A stretch of DNA of 64,000 bases from contig NC_041021.1 of NCBI RefSeq assembly GCF_004193775.1, positions 21,172,632 to 21,236,631 of the forward strand, in the 5' to 3' direction. The translations under genes and the position numbers were made by a program. The DNA comes from Glycine soja (taxonomy: Eukaryota; Streptophyta; Magnoliopsida; Fabales; Fabaceae). The notes beneath the pieces were generated by a model, which was not told the origin of the DNA, searched no databases, and saw nothing but the letters and a program-made list of their open reading frames with translations. Shown piece by piece: positions 9,646-21,799 of this stretch; position 1 is the first letter of the stretch, and each line of letters opens with the position of its first letter.

Positions 9646-10315
9646 TCATCAATTTTTGTTTGCTTGTTGTCTTATTTATTCTTTCAATTAAATTGCAACC
9701 CAAACCAACTTTTAACTCATTTTCCTATATATATATTTGTTATTTGGGAACCAAAAGTAATCTCTAGGGTATGATATCCAGACTTAGGTCCACTGTTATT
9801 ACTATGTAGGGTATGGTTGTCCTTAAGCAGTCAATATTTTACACATCAAGCACCATGTTTTATCATATCCTACATTACAAATTGGTTAAAGCATTAAATG
9901 TCACATTTAATATCACAACATCAATATCGATAAATCTCAAAGAAAAGTTCTCAACAGTCTTCAATGGATAACTTATTTTACTCTCTAAAAAGCTCAGAAG
10001 ATGAAAGACAACACATTGTTATGAAATTTCTTAGAGCCTAGACTTATTGTGAAGATAAAAGACACATAGATACAATCACACATTAAAAGAGCATGAGCAT
10101 AGCTTTGATTACCTGTATATTGATTATTTAAGAGCTTTCTTTGATCTTAAATTACTTGTATTTTCTAAGTGAAAAAGGCTAGTATATATTGTATACATGC
10201 ACTTGCCAAGATTACATTAGAAAAGCTACGAAAGAAAGGATTGAGAGCTTGTTCTCCATCGAATCCTAGAGGTGGACTCTGAGGATTCCGCTTCGATTAA
10301 AATGTTCATCTCTGT
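9646..10315. other. Unrecognised AT-rich stretch
   Basis: I see no coding pattern, RNA gene or element end here. It could be further decayed LTR, continuous with the remnant that follows. Confidence 0.3.
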
Positions 10316-10316
10316 A

Positions 10317-11215
10317 TGGTGGTTCGACAGCAAGCAACGATGGCTTGTGGTGGCCACCATTGGTCGTGGGTGGTGGAGGAGGAGTTTCTAGGGTGGTTTG
10401 GTGGAGTTTTAAGAGAGGGAGGCATGAAAATTGTGTTTTTCATGCTAAAGAACATATTTATAATCTACAGATCTCGCTTAACTAGCTCGTCTCACTCAAC
10501 GATGGCTCGTGGTGGTCACCGTTGCTCGTGGTGGTGGAGGAGGAGTTTCTAGGGTGGTTTGGTGGAGTTTTGAGAGAGGGAGGCATGAAAATTGTGTTTT
10601 TCATGCTAAAGAACGTATTTATAATCTACAGATCTCGCTTAACGAGCTCGTCTCGCTAAGTGAGAATCCACTTTTGGCTTTAAGCGTGACTTTTCACGCT
10701 AAGAGCAATTTCTTCTCGGGTTGGGATTTGCGCTGAGCGTGTCAATTTGTGCTGAGCACAATTCATCTTGCGCTGAGCACGACAATTCGTGTCGACGCAA
10801 CTCCTATTGTGCTAAGCGCAACATTTCACATTGAGCGCAATTCCCTCTTGGGTTGGAATTGCGCCTAGCATGCTTCTCATGCTAAGCAAGATGTCAAAAA
10901 CTATTATTTTTCAAATACCAATAGTCAAAATGTGAAGACATGGGTTTTGAACCTATAGTTTAAATTTGAAGGTGATCCAAAGATTAACGACTCTCAGATT
11001 GCGGTTTTACTAGAACACGTTTAGGTGAAACTTGAAATCTAATAATTTCAACCTAAGTCAATGAAACTCCACATAACTCAACATCCACATCAAGCAAATC
11101 ACACATGGCTAATTCACAACATACCTTAACACATCCAAGTCAATTGTATAATTAAATAACATGATAAATGCATTTAAACATTGATTTACAGTTAACAAAA
11201 TTTCAGGGCATTACA
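10317..11215 (-). mobile_element. LTR remnant, probably Tekay-like, minus strand
   Basis: On the minus strand the segment begins TGTAATGCCCTGAAATTTTG, which resembles Tekay/Del LTR starts such as the TGTAACACCC ends elsewhere in this window. It contains many GCGCTGAGCG/GCTAAGCG-type units (10650-10900), also seen near 30130-30360. The other end and a target duplication were not found. Confidence 0.4.
10335..10657 (+). repeat. Tandem duplication, unit about 162 bp
   Basis: Copy 1 is 10335-10496 and copy 2 is 10497 to about 10657. Both begin CAACGATGGC and share GGAGGAGTTTCTAGGGTGG and the TTTTTCATGCTAAAGAAC block, with few differences, so the duplication is fairly recent. Open frames across it are not recognised as protein. 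Confidence 0.85.
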
Positions 11216-11280
11216 TTGGCAATTACCTTATTGAACATGGAATTAATTAAAGTGATACCGATTATAGACACAAAATAATA

Positions 11281-11420
11281 TACTCCCTTCGTCCCAAAAT
11301 TATTGTAATTTTAATATTTGAATTTTTGTTAAATTGACTGGTATTCTCACTTTTAAATGAGATATTTAAACATTTATTACAACTTCATCCTTCTTTTTTC
11401 TGATTTCAATTTTATCCTAT
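11281..11420 (+). mobile_element. Possible Stowaway/mariner MITE end
   Basis: TA followed by CTCCCTTCGTCCCAAAAT matches the Stowaway-type terminal consensus CTCCCTCCGTCCC closely, with the TA target preserved. The opposite inverted end was not found, so this is at most a truncated copy; the right boundary is arbitrary. Confidence 0.35.
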
Positions 11421-11519
11421 AATAAATACTATTGTTGTTTTGAAAGACTTAATAATGCATGTATTGATATTAAGAAAGAGAACACAATTATTTAAGTAAA
11501 ATTGTCTCATAATAAATAC

Positions 11520-11740
11520 CAATTCTCTTATAATACTTACTGCTAAAAGATAGTGGATAATAACCATCCACCCCACTTACTCACAACTAGGTAACTTCTC
11601 ATTTCAATAATTTGACAAACTCTACTATAAATCTATTATTCACTCACTGACTAGAGTGTCAGAGTAACTTTACAGGTATCACCCCCATTGCCAATAAGAG
11701 CTTGACATACTGAAGAGCACTTCAGAATTTGGTAAGAACA
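11520..11740 (+). repeat. 3' end of a Tat-like LTR (remnant)
   Basis: The block GACAAACTC..CTATAAATCTATTATTCACTCACTGACT..GTCAGAGTAACTTTACAGGTATCACCCCC resembles Tat/Retand LTR ends from memory, and a related copy lies at 62285-62575. A degenerate primer-site-like sequence follows. Confidence 0.45.
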
Positions 11741-11741
11741 T

Positions 11742-11760
11742 TTGACACTCACCATGGGGC
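11742..11760 (+). other. Degenerate primer-binding-site-like sequence
   Basis: TTGACACTCACCATGGGGC resembles TTGGCGCCCACCGTGGGGC, a Tat-type site as I recall it, with most differences being G-to-A or C-to-T. It sits directly after the LTR-like end AACA. Confidence 0.35.
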
Positions 11761-14700
11761 CAAGGTAAACTTTCTCGGCCACAACGTCAATGTATCATTC
11801 AAAGAAAATGTTGGCAACAAATGCTTTTTTAAGCTGGCCATTCTTTTTACAGAGAAATTTAGGGAAGAAATAACTCCCTTTTTCTTGTTGATTCGATATT
11901 GCTAAAATAATTTTTACATGTCATATAATATCATATTGTTGATATCTGAGTTGATTAATTTGTAAGGGAAGAAATTATATATGTCAATGGACATCATCCC
12001 GGTCACTCACACAATTGCGTAACAACAATATCTATCTCGCCCAAGATCACCCATTTGGTGAAAACGGTATGTCGTGAACTTGCTTGAACCAGAGGTTACT
12101 CACACAATTGCGTAACAACAATATTGTCTTTGGGTGAAGTTTAAATGCCAAGACAAATCTATTATCTACATGTATTTTTCAGGCTAACATGTTAACAAAT
12201 GGCATAATGCATGATAATTTCAAAGAAATGGATAATATAACACATAATTTTCTCTGCATTATTCATGCATCCTCCTACTTTGCTCCTCTTGTATCTTTTC
12301 AAAGTTTTTGCATGAAGTATGCCTTCAACTGAATAGCGCTACTTGAAATCTTGGGATATTTTTATTCCCACTTATACACATGATGGTGATAATGTTAGTA
12401 TAACATAACATGATGGCATGTCATGACATGGTGGCATCAATGTTTGATAATTACAGTAATATTTATTCCTACTACATATTTATGTTTGCATATTATTAAT
12501 CATGAAAATTATATTTATTTCTCAAAAAGAAAATCTTTTCAAGATAGCAAAGGAATTTTCACTAAATGACTCTATTAAAAAATAAATATTTAAAAATGAG
12601 ACATAGAATTCATTTTCGATTACAAGTTCTTTTTGGTCAAACAAACAATTTAATAATTTTCAACTTAATAAATAATTATTAAATATTTAATGCAAATTAT
12701 GATTATGATTTCGATAAACATCCATTTTTGTTACAATAGTACAATAGTTCATAAGATTAATAATAACGAAATTTTGATAATAGTGTTTTCGATTCAATAA
12801 TTAGTTTGTAGATGATTTTGATAATAATAAGAAATAGGGATTGAAAAAGTAAAGTTTTGAGAAGAAACAAAGATTAGAAAAAGTAAAGGATTTAGAAATG
12901 TGCAGTAAAATAAACAAACATGAATTCATAAATGATGGGAATTGAATACATACACGATAACCTGTTGAACCTTTGCCAATTTCGATGGTAGGCGTGTTGT
13001 TGTTTTGAGGAATTAAGTGGTTGTGTTTTAACCCCCCCGAAACTGGCCGTCAACAATTTTATTAATATACAATACTAACGTTCAAATTACATGATTTTGA
13101 AACGTGTACAAAGACGCTCCTAAATACATTGATTTGATACTAATAACTGTCTTCATATAACTTCTTTGCAACCGTGTCAACTGGTACTCTTATTTTTCGA
13201 AAAATACTTTGCTTCTTAGCACTTTCCTATCCCACGTGCATAGATGAAATTATTGAAATGAACAACCTCAATCGAAATATGGAGACAAATAGAAATATTT
13301 GATTTATATTGGATAAGGAAATATGGAGAGAAATAGAAATATTTGATTTATACTGGTTCGCTCAACCTGAGCTATGTCCAATTCTCTTTTACTCACTAGT
13401 ATAGGATTCCACTAATCAATAACTGATTACAAGCAAGTATTCTAACCCACCACTATTGGCTTTACAAGTATTCTTAACACCACTCCTGGTATCTTCTTAG
13501 ACTCCCCTTAAATTTAAGAACCTAACTATTTTTTAACACTAAGCCACTCTTAGCTTTCATAAACAAATGTTTGATTGAATATAAGTATTCTTAACACTCA
13601 AGGAGTGAATATAAAATTTAGCACATATACAAACTACTTTGCTTTGCAAAGGATAATAACAATGTAGAACTTGTAGTGTGAAACAAAGTTTCTCTTCAAA
13701 TATTTCTTGCGTTCTTGTTCTTTCCTTTTTTTTCATTTTTCCTTCTTTTACTTCATTTAAGGAGACATCCTATTATAGATTTTTGTGAGATATCTGTTGT
13801 GGGATTTATGTCATTATCTTGATAGAACCGTTGTCTCACATAGAGGAATTGGTCGATGTGTCAAGCTCTGAATGGTGAGAATTGATATGAAGTACATACA
13901 ATATCATGTGCTTTGTTTTTTGTCCACTCTAAAAGCGACTTTCAAGAGAATATTCCACGGAAGCATTCTATTCTCTTCTATAATTTCTTTTTCTTAAACT
14001 CAAACGTTAGCTATTCAAATGTAAGAGAGGCAAATAGAATGTGAATAAAACAGTCTATGAGTACTTCCTTTTTTCGTGATACCGTCTTTGACACTGGACG
14101 CACGAGTTTACCTTATCACAATGTGTTATTATGTTATGCACAAAAGTGGACGCTCATTGAATATAGCTTGTTGGATGCTAGGTTAAAAAAAGCATACTTG
14201 ATCTGTACTTCATATCAATTCATGTTGGTCTGTATTCTTAAAAAAAAGCATAGGGAGTGGAGGTTGATCTGTGATCATGGTGGGTCTCTGACTCACTTGA
14301 TAACAATGAAGTCTCATCTAGAGTTTTCCTCTTTTGGTGATGCATTGTCGCTGATAGTCCCTATCGCCACAATGTATTACCTAAGAGGATGATATCTCTA
14401 GAGACCGGTAAGGTTACATGAAAGCACCCTTGGGAGTTGTCACTAGAAGTGGACTTTTGAATCCTTTCCATTAGGTTCCTAAATTAGGGGCACAAAGCAA
14501 ACTCACTCTGGCTTGTTCCTTGATCGCATCATGCATCTCTTCATGGTATCATAATGGACATATCATTCCTGCATTTATCATTTATCATATTCCTTTAACA
14601 TAATAATCTTGTCCACTTATTAAAAACTCATTAAAATATCAATAATTTATACTTATGCTATACATCAAAATCTGGGTTGGATGAGATGTATGGTCGTCCT

Positions 14701-16689
14701 GACCTAATAATGGCTTTTGAACTTGCCAATTCTTGTGAAAGCAACTAATCAAAATCAAATGCTTTGAAGCTCTACACTTTACAAACGATCCCATTATTCA
14801 TTTTGGAAGTAGCATAAGTCTTTGATACTACTAAAAGCTCATTTTTGATCTTTAGACGCTTTATAGCTTTTACCTTAAATATTTACTCATGAACCTAGTA
14901 GCTTGGAATATCTTTGGGGGATTTTCTCGATGGTTATTGTTATTTGGTATACACCCAGGTGAATTTTGGTTTTTCCTGAGCTAAGTTGTGGAAATGAATA
15001 ACAGGTTGAAATTGTCATGTGTTGGTAGAGTGTTAATGTGAAATTTGGTTTTTCCGAGCTAGAACAAACTCGTGTTATGGTGAATTTCAGTTTTACTTGA
15101 GCTAAGGATGTAGCAACAGAACATACCCAAGTGAATAAAAGATTTACAAAGAATATTTCTAAATCCACAAAACACATTCTACTAGTGTCAATTATGTTCT
15201 TAGTTCATGATTATTCAATAGGATTCTATCATTTCCATTCTCTTTATTAATTTGTCTAATTCATTTGCCTAATTTCATATAAAAACTGATGATTCTTGTT
15301 TGATACTTTGACTTTGGTGCTTGCTTGAAGAACAACGATTGGTTCTTTCACAACCTTTCACTACATGTTTAGTTCGTATTTTGGTTAATTGATTGGTAGG
15401 CTGGTGTGATTAATTAATATAGATTCAAAATTCTTGTTGATGGAGTGGGAGTATGACAAGGAATAAGGGAGACATTGAAGCTACTAACATACCCATCTTG
15501 AAGCCGACATAATCAACACGAAATCGACTCAAAGAAGCTACTAACATTGAGTCTTTAGGCTCACCAAAAGCCACACAATGATTGAAGATGGCTCCAAAGT
15601 GCATGCCTATGTATGTTGAGAAAAATGATTGAGGAACGCAACAAATTTGTCGTTGTTATTGTTGCTCAACCTAACTCAATCAAAGTAAGTAAAAAAAACA
15701 TTCCTAGCTTTTATTATCATTGCTACTCGCAAATCTTCATGGACTCAGTTTGTATGACCCAACTGTTAGATGATAAAGTCTAGAGATACAAAGACAAGGT
15801 ACACACTATTACTAGCATCATGTGATCACTATAATATGATACACACTGACAACATCTTATAGATGCTAAGGAAATCATCTAAATGCTAAAAGTACAAAGC
15901 TATCATATGATACAATTAATTCGTGGAAACATATGATATGATTTTAATTTTGAGGGACACTATTCTACTACTACATTTTCTACAGCCACGCGTAGCTTAG
16001 AATATATTTTATTAGCATTGTTTTGTTGTTACATTTTCTCCAAGCTCTTGATATCGCAATTTATTGCCTTGGTGAATTTTATGCAATTAAATTGTTTCTC
16101 CTAAGACAATTTGTAACAAATGAAGTTGTGCAAAGGAGAGTTCATCGCATAACTGAGTATGTTAGTATAATGCTCATCAATTCAAGTCTAAACCCGCCCT
16201 TGAATGCTAATGTGAAATTCCAATATGCATATAGAGCATTAAGTAGTGGCCATTTGAATTATTAAGGTCAAAGAGTCTAAACATATCATCATGCATCGTT
16301 ATCATAATGCATGCTCTGCATTGACATATGTGATCAAAACAAAGTTGAACATGGCTTCACGCACAAAAGGCCATTTTTCATATGTAACATAGCATGCACA
16401 TACGTGTTTGAAACCTTCTAGCAAGATTATGACTATAAGGTGTTGCATGTAACAAAGTATCCTGGCATGGATTGCCACTAACACTGAATAAAAAACAGCT
16501 AAGTGATCAACACTATGACTGATTTATTTTACCTATATATTATTATTTATTATGATATTCTTTTCTGCAAGCAATGGACATGAAGCTTATATTTAGCTAC
16601 TTGCAAAATACCTCATGCTTTTTAGTCAAAATAAAAGATGATAATTTATTTCATTTGGTTGTTGTGGTATAGTATTGTTTTTATGATGT
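11761..16689. other. Largely unrecognised intergenic DNA
   Basis: Observations: a 27-base block ACTCACACAATTGCGTAACA.. present at about 12004 and 12098; a palindrome CATGTCATGACATG near 12417; an LTR-like copia scrap at about 13290-13700 with TTTATACTGGTTCGCTCAACC, which resembles the copia LTR piece at 58730; a 111-codon frame at 14057-14392 with no recognised family and no exon support; and three diverged copies of a GTGAATTTTGGTTTTTCC..GAGCTA unit between 14950 and 15110. None supports a gene call. Confidence 0.3.
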
Positions 16690-17929
16690 TTTGGCTAGTG
16701 AGTAGGTTTCATTTTTAGTAAGGATACAGAGAAAATTATTTTGGAACTTTTATTCTCGAAAAACACTTTATAACCTTTCTCAACTAGTTGTCCAACACTC
16801 AACAAATTCTTATCAATTTCAAGAACATATAACACATCAAAAATTAACTTTGTACCTCTGTTGGTTGAGATTGCTACAGTTCCTTTTCCATTCACAGTGA
16901 TGCATTTTCCATCTCCAACTCAAACCTTCAATGTGCACGATATGCTTAGTTCCTTGAATAGATCCTTGTTTGTCATGTGGTTAGTACAACCATCATCAAT
17001 AAGTCAATTTTGACTTGATTCAATGCTAGAGAAACATGTAGCAGCAAACAAGTACTCCTTCTCCTCCTCTTGATCAATAGACCTTGCAGCTTCACCATGT
17101 GGTTGATTCTTGTTTTTGTAAATAATAGCTTCACGCCCCATTTGATTACACTCACTGAACTTAGCATCAGGTCTTTTCCAACGTCTAAATGGAGGATGGC
17201 CTTTCTTTCCATAGTGTTGGCAAGGCAGATAAGATTTCTTCCAATTTCCTTTTGCATTGGTTGATTTTGAACTTGATCCTGATCCATCAAAGTTCTTGTA
17301 TTTGGTCACATTTTGTGGCTTGACTGCTAAAGCTCCTTTGACTGTTGATTCCTCTCTCATCAATCTTCTTTGTTCCTGGGCCTACAAGGCCAGTATCACA
17401 TTTGCCAAAGAGATCATGGAAAGATCCTTTGTATTCTCCAAAGTGTTTATTGATGCTTAATTTCTCTTAGGCACTGTAACCAAAATTTTATCAATAATTA
17501 TGGAATCTGCAAATGTAGTGCCCAACAATCTAACCTTGTTAGTGATGTCAAGCAATCTATTTGAGTAACCTTTAATTGTCTCGGACTCTTTCATTTTTTG
17601 TAGTTCAAATTCCCTTCATATTCTTCCTTCAAATAGTCCCAAATTTCTTTGGGTGTCTTGAGAGTCATGATTCTAGTGAGAATCATTTGTGAAACACCAA
17701 CAAACAAACATGACCTCGTCTATGCCTTCTTCGTTTTTCTTTCCCTTTGATTTTTAATTTGGGCCACATTGGGATTTTCAAGCAGTTGATAAACAATGTA
17801 ATCATCTTTCACAGCTTCCCATAAATCCAATTCTTCTAGATAAGGCTGCATTCTTACTGCCCATAGATGATAACCTTCGCCATTAAAGATTGGAAGAGCA
17901 ACATGGGAGAAACTTGCTTCACTTTCCAT
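16690..17929 (-). pseudogene. Ty1/copia gag-protease pseudogene
   Basis: Reading the minus strand from 17929, the gag start is clear (LPIFNGEGYHLWAVRMQPYL and DLWEAVKDDY), followed after frame breaks by a zinc-knuckle region near 17215-17100. There CQHYGKKGHPPFRRW has lost two of the expected cysteines. The copia protease region follows, where DDGCTNHMT (near 16985-17010) stands in place of the usual D-S/T-G. VLYVLEIDKNLLSVGQLVEKGY then leads toward the GAG-pre-integrase region, where similarity ends near 16690. No reverse transcriptase, integrase or LTR is seen next to it. Several frameshifts and altered catalytic residues show it is inactive. Confidence 0.85.
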
Positions 17930-20900
17930 TCTCCAATTCCCGTAAGAAAAGGGCTCCGAATACCAATTGTTGTTTTTGTTTTAGGAGGAAGAAAACGTAG
18001 GAAAAGGAAGTGATAGAAAAAGGAATGTAAGAAATGACAGCAGTACATACAAGTTTAGGGAAACCAATATATGATGCTAACTAACCATATATAAAATCAA
18101 TGATTTTTCCTTTGGTACATGTTGTGGATAACATGTTTTGGTACATGTTGCCAAATGAACAAGAACTGGATGACAAGTTTACTTTATTGTCATATAGTAG
18201 TTTTAAGGTATTATTTTTTTCAATAATGACAACTTTGTCCTGAGGACCTATTTGCAAATTTTTAAAACTTATAAGAATTATTAAAATTTTTATTGACTTA
18301 AATATATTTATCATACCAGAAAAATAGATTATTTTCAAGTTGCTACCTAAAATTTATTTTTGGTCATTTATATATCTGAAATTTTGTTATGTTTCAATGT
18401 AGTATGTACAATTTATCTCATTCTATTAAGTCATGACATAATAAACGAAATATTATGTTATCAAGCCTAATCAGTTAACATGTAATTAAATTGAAACCAT
18501 ATCATTATTTATTATTTAATTCAATTTAAAAATCCAATTAAAAAAAATGTGACTTCCCTTTTTTTTTTTTTTTAACCTTTCCTCTCTCTTAAGAACATCT
18601 TGAATCCGTGAGTTATTATTGACTAGTGTAGGAATTAAGAATGACGAATGTGTTGACTAGGGTTTTTCCCATTTTTGAAAAAAAATAGAAGCGTGGCTCC
18701 GATGAAGGTTCAACCAATTGCAATTGACATCGATTCCAAGAAGGTGAAGGACACTGGCGGAAATAGCAGCGGTGGTGGTGGTTCGAAACGAGTCAGTGCT
18801 AAAGTCGCGCTTGAGAAGGTTGTTCGTCTTCGATTGGCAGTTACCGAAAAACAACCACACAAATGTTGCAGAATTTGAATCGAGCTAGGTCTGCTTGGTG
18901 AAAACGGTGCAGAATTTCATGGAGGAGCAGCCACTGGCGCGATGCTCGTCATGGAAGAGGAGACTCTTCTGGTGAGGGTTGTCGCGCGCGGTGATGAGGA
19001 TGGTGGTGGCTGTCACGTGCACACCGACCTGGTATGGTAGAGGGTCGTGATTGTGCGCAAAGGAGGGGTGGCGGTGCAAGGATTAAGAAGATGAATCGGC
19101 TTGGGTAGTGGTGGAAGGATGAAGAAGATGAATGGGTTGAGGCGGTGGGGCCAGGGGTGGATTGGGGGCTGGATTGTGAAGGAGGAGGAGGAGAGGAGGG
19201 AGGCAGTGGCGGGGATGCTGTTGGCAGTGATCGTCACCGTGAAGAGCAACGGTTGCATGGGAGAGTAGAGGGAGAAGAAGATTGTTAGGGAGAAGGAAAG
19301 GAGGGAGAATGATGTGGCATTGATGTGTAAGTGATTAGGTTTGATGACGTGATACTCTGTCGGTCACGCCGCCATCACGTACTAAAATGAGATTAAGGAC
19401 ATGTGTGAATTTTAGGTAGTAGATATGAAAAATGTATTTGAGCCTTTTTTATTTTATAATTATTATATTTCTTTGGTAAAATTTTAATTTTCCTCAGTTT
19501 TGAAATCCCTGGAACTCGATTGCCAAAATCTCGGTTGTTTGAACAGCGAAGGAGACGATTCATCTTCCCCAAGCGGCTTAGCTGGTTGTTGAAGGAGACA
19601 GTTCATCTTTCTTGAGTGGACCCGCTTAGCTGATTGGGGAAAATTTGAAGTTAATGTGTTGCACACAGGCATCCTGAAAGAGGAATCATTTTCCATCTGG
19701 GGTCCCAAATGATATTTGTTCCCCATCAATTAGAACCCTAAAATATGTCAATTTCCATCGTGGTCTGGTTTAGGTTTCCCATTTTATAATTTGACAGTGT
19801 TGAATGATTATAAGGAATGGTGGTAGTATTCTGAATCTTGTTTAGAATTGGGGGTTTTAGTCGAAGTTAGAAGGAAATTGTTGTAGCAGCAGCAAAAGGT
19901 CACGATTGAGAATCATTTGGTTGGATAAGCATGCAAGTTTGTGAAAATGGTGGCCTACTAAATTCCTATGGCATCCGTCGTGAACGGTATTGTGAAAATT
20001 CGATTGAGGTATTCTGTGCTCCTTCATCACCATCCTATGGTGTATTTTGTCATTTGTTGTCAATATCGGTTTAAAATCACCCACATCCCAGACCTTATTA
20101 ATGAATGTGTACACATTGAAGGTTCGATCTCCATTTCCCTACTTTGTTTTTCTATTCAATTATATATTTGGTTAATAATGTTGAAATTTTTGTTTTGCCA
20201 GTGATACTCTAGTGAATAGTCCCGGTTAAAAGCAGACAAAAATTTGGGAGCAGAATCTACAGGCACGGTTTATTTGGGAGCAGAATCCTACATGGTTGCC
20301 ACACATGGGAAAGGCCTTGTAAGAAGTGGGTAATTTAGAATTTGTTGTGTTTGATATTGGTTGATTTCATTATGTTTTACCATAGTTTACCCATTCTGCA
20401 TTGATGTATCTACATTATTTGGTTGTCTTTGATAGTTGGTAATCGGATAGGTTTAGTATTTTATATGAATTAAGTAGTTTTATTTGGTACAATTAGTTGA
20501 AGTTTTAGTGAGAGTTGGTGGTCATGCTTCATACTGAGATATTGGCGAATCTGATTGAGCATGGTAGATGATGAGATGCTTAATTTGCATAGTGATTATT
20601 TGTTGTATGTAGTGCAATCTTAAAAGCCTGATTTCTGCGTTTCATTTGTATCAATGTATGTCTAATGAATAACATGAGCTGTTACTGAAAGTATAAGTTT
20701 TTACTTCTGACATGTTTAAGTGTTACTTAAATTTTTACTTGTTTCTTGTTAGGAACCGTAGTTAGAAATTAAAAAAAAAAAAGTGAAGAAAAGATGGAAT
20801 TTGTTGATTAAAAGAACATAAAACAAGAGGGAAAACTTTCCTCCTAGGATTTTCCCTTGACAATAGATTTTCCTTTCACAAATAGCTAATGCTCAACAAA

Positions 20901-21119
20901 TGATAAGATCTCAATATCTTCTATCCTTCTTCCCCTATTTATATCTAATAAACCCCTCTAACTATCTTAACTAAGTCCTTATATAGTAACAATACTACAA
21001 CCCCCATTCTTGACTCCGTATTTAAATCTTTATTTCCCTTGATAACATTGCTCCCACGTATTTGGTTTCCTATCCACCACACTGTCTTTTTTGTCTAATA
21101 AAATTATTAGCATTTAGGT
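17930..21119. other. Unrecognised region with short open frames
   Basis: A 67-codon plus-strand frame at 18675-18878 (with SSGGGGSKRVSAKVALEKVV) has coding-like composition, and the downstream region to about 19330 is unusually G-rich for this window, which would fit a fragment captured from a gene. I recognise no family, and no plausible exon chain or conserved partner is visible. The rest is AT-rich with homopolymers (for example T near 18560 and A near 20770). Confidence 0.25.
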
Positions 21120-21340
21120 TTTAGTCTAATAAAATTGGTAGGATAGAATCTGTTTCTTTTTTTTCTGAAACTTTAGAAATTAGCATTTAAGCTTTGCCTG
21201 GTCTAATAAATTTGTAGGATGGAATCTGTTTTTATTTTTTGTTTCTGAAACTTAAGAAATTAGCTTTTGGGTCTTTTTTTGTCTTATAACATTGGTGGTA
21301 TAGAATATGTTTGGGTTTTTTCTATCTGAAACCAGTTACT
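21120..21340 (+). repeat. Three-copy tandem repeat, period about 78 bp
   Basis: Diverged units begin near 21125, 21202 and 21282 with TCTAATAAAATTGGTAGGAT-like starts and contain GAATCTGTTT and CTGAAACTT blocks. Confidence 0.65.
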
Positions 21341-21799
21341 TATGGATATTTTGAGTCAATTATATTGTTGAGTCCTTCAGCATGTTTATTAGATAAGAAT
21401 ACTAACTTGTAATTTGTAGTCAGTTATAAAATTTCATTGAATAAAATTTTGATTACATAAGAATACTAAGTTGTATTAATTTCCCTTCATATGCGTGGAG
21501 ATTTGACTTAAAAATAATAAGCACTGAGGTTGCAAAAAAATTTCAAATCCAAATAAACATATATAGCAACATAAGATAGGATGATAAAATATATTGACAA
21601 AGTTTAGTGTCAAATTGTCAATACCATGCTTAACCAAGCAGGTAAGAAAGAAGATAACATAGAAACAAAATTAACAACCAAACAACCAAAACAGTCATAG
21701 TTGACAAAATTACTTAACTATATTTCCTTTCCAAAACTATATTTTTTTCTTGAATCCCGAAAGTATTTTGAATCAATAAGCTGCTAGACGCTTTTTCCT

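Noticed and set aside
12416..12430. CATGTCATGACATG palindrome as a regulatory site
   Set aside because: A single short palindrome without context is expected by chance.
14057..14392. 111-codon plus-strand frame as a gene
   Set aside because: No recognised family, no exon context; frames of this length are expected by chance in 64 kb.
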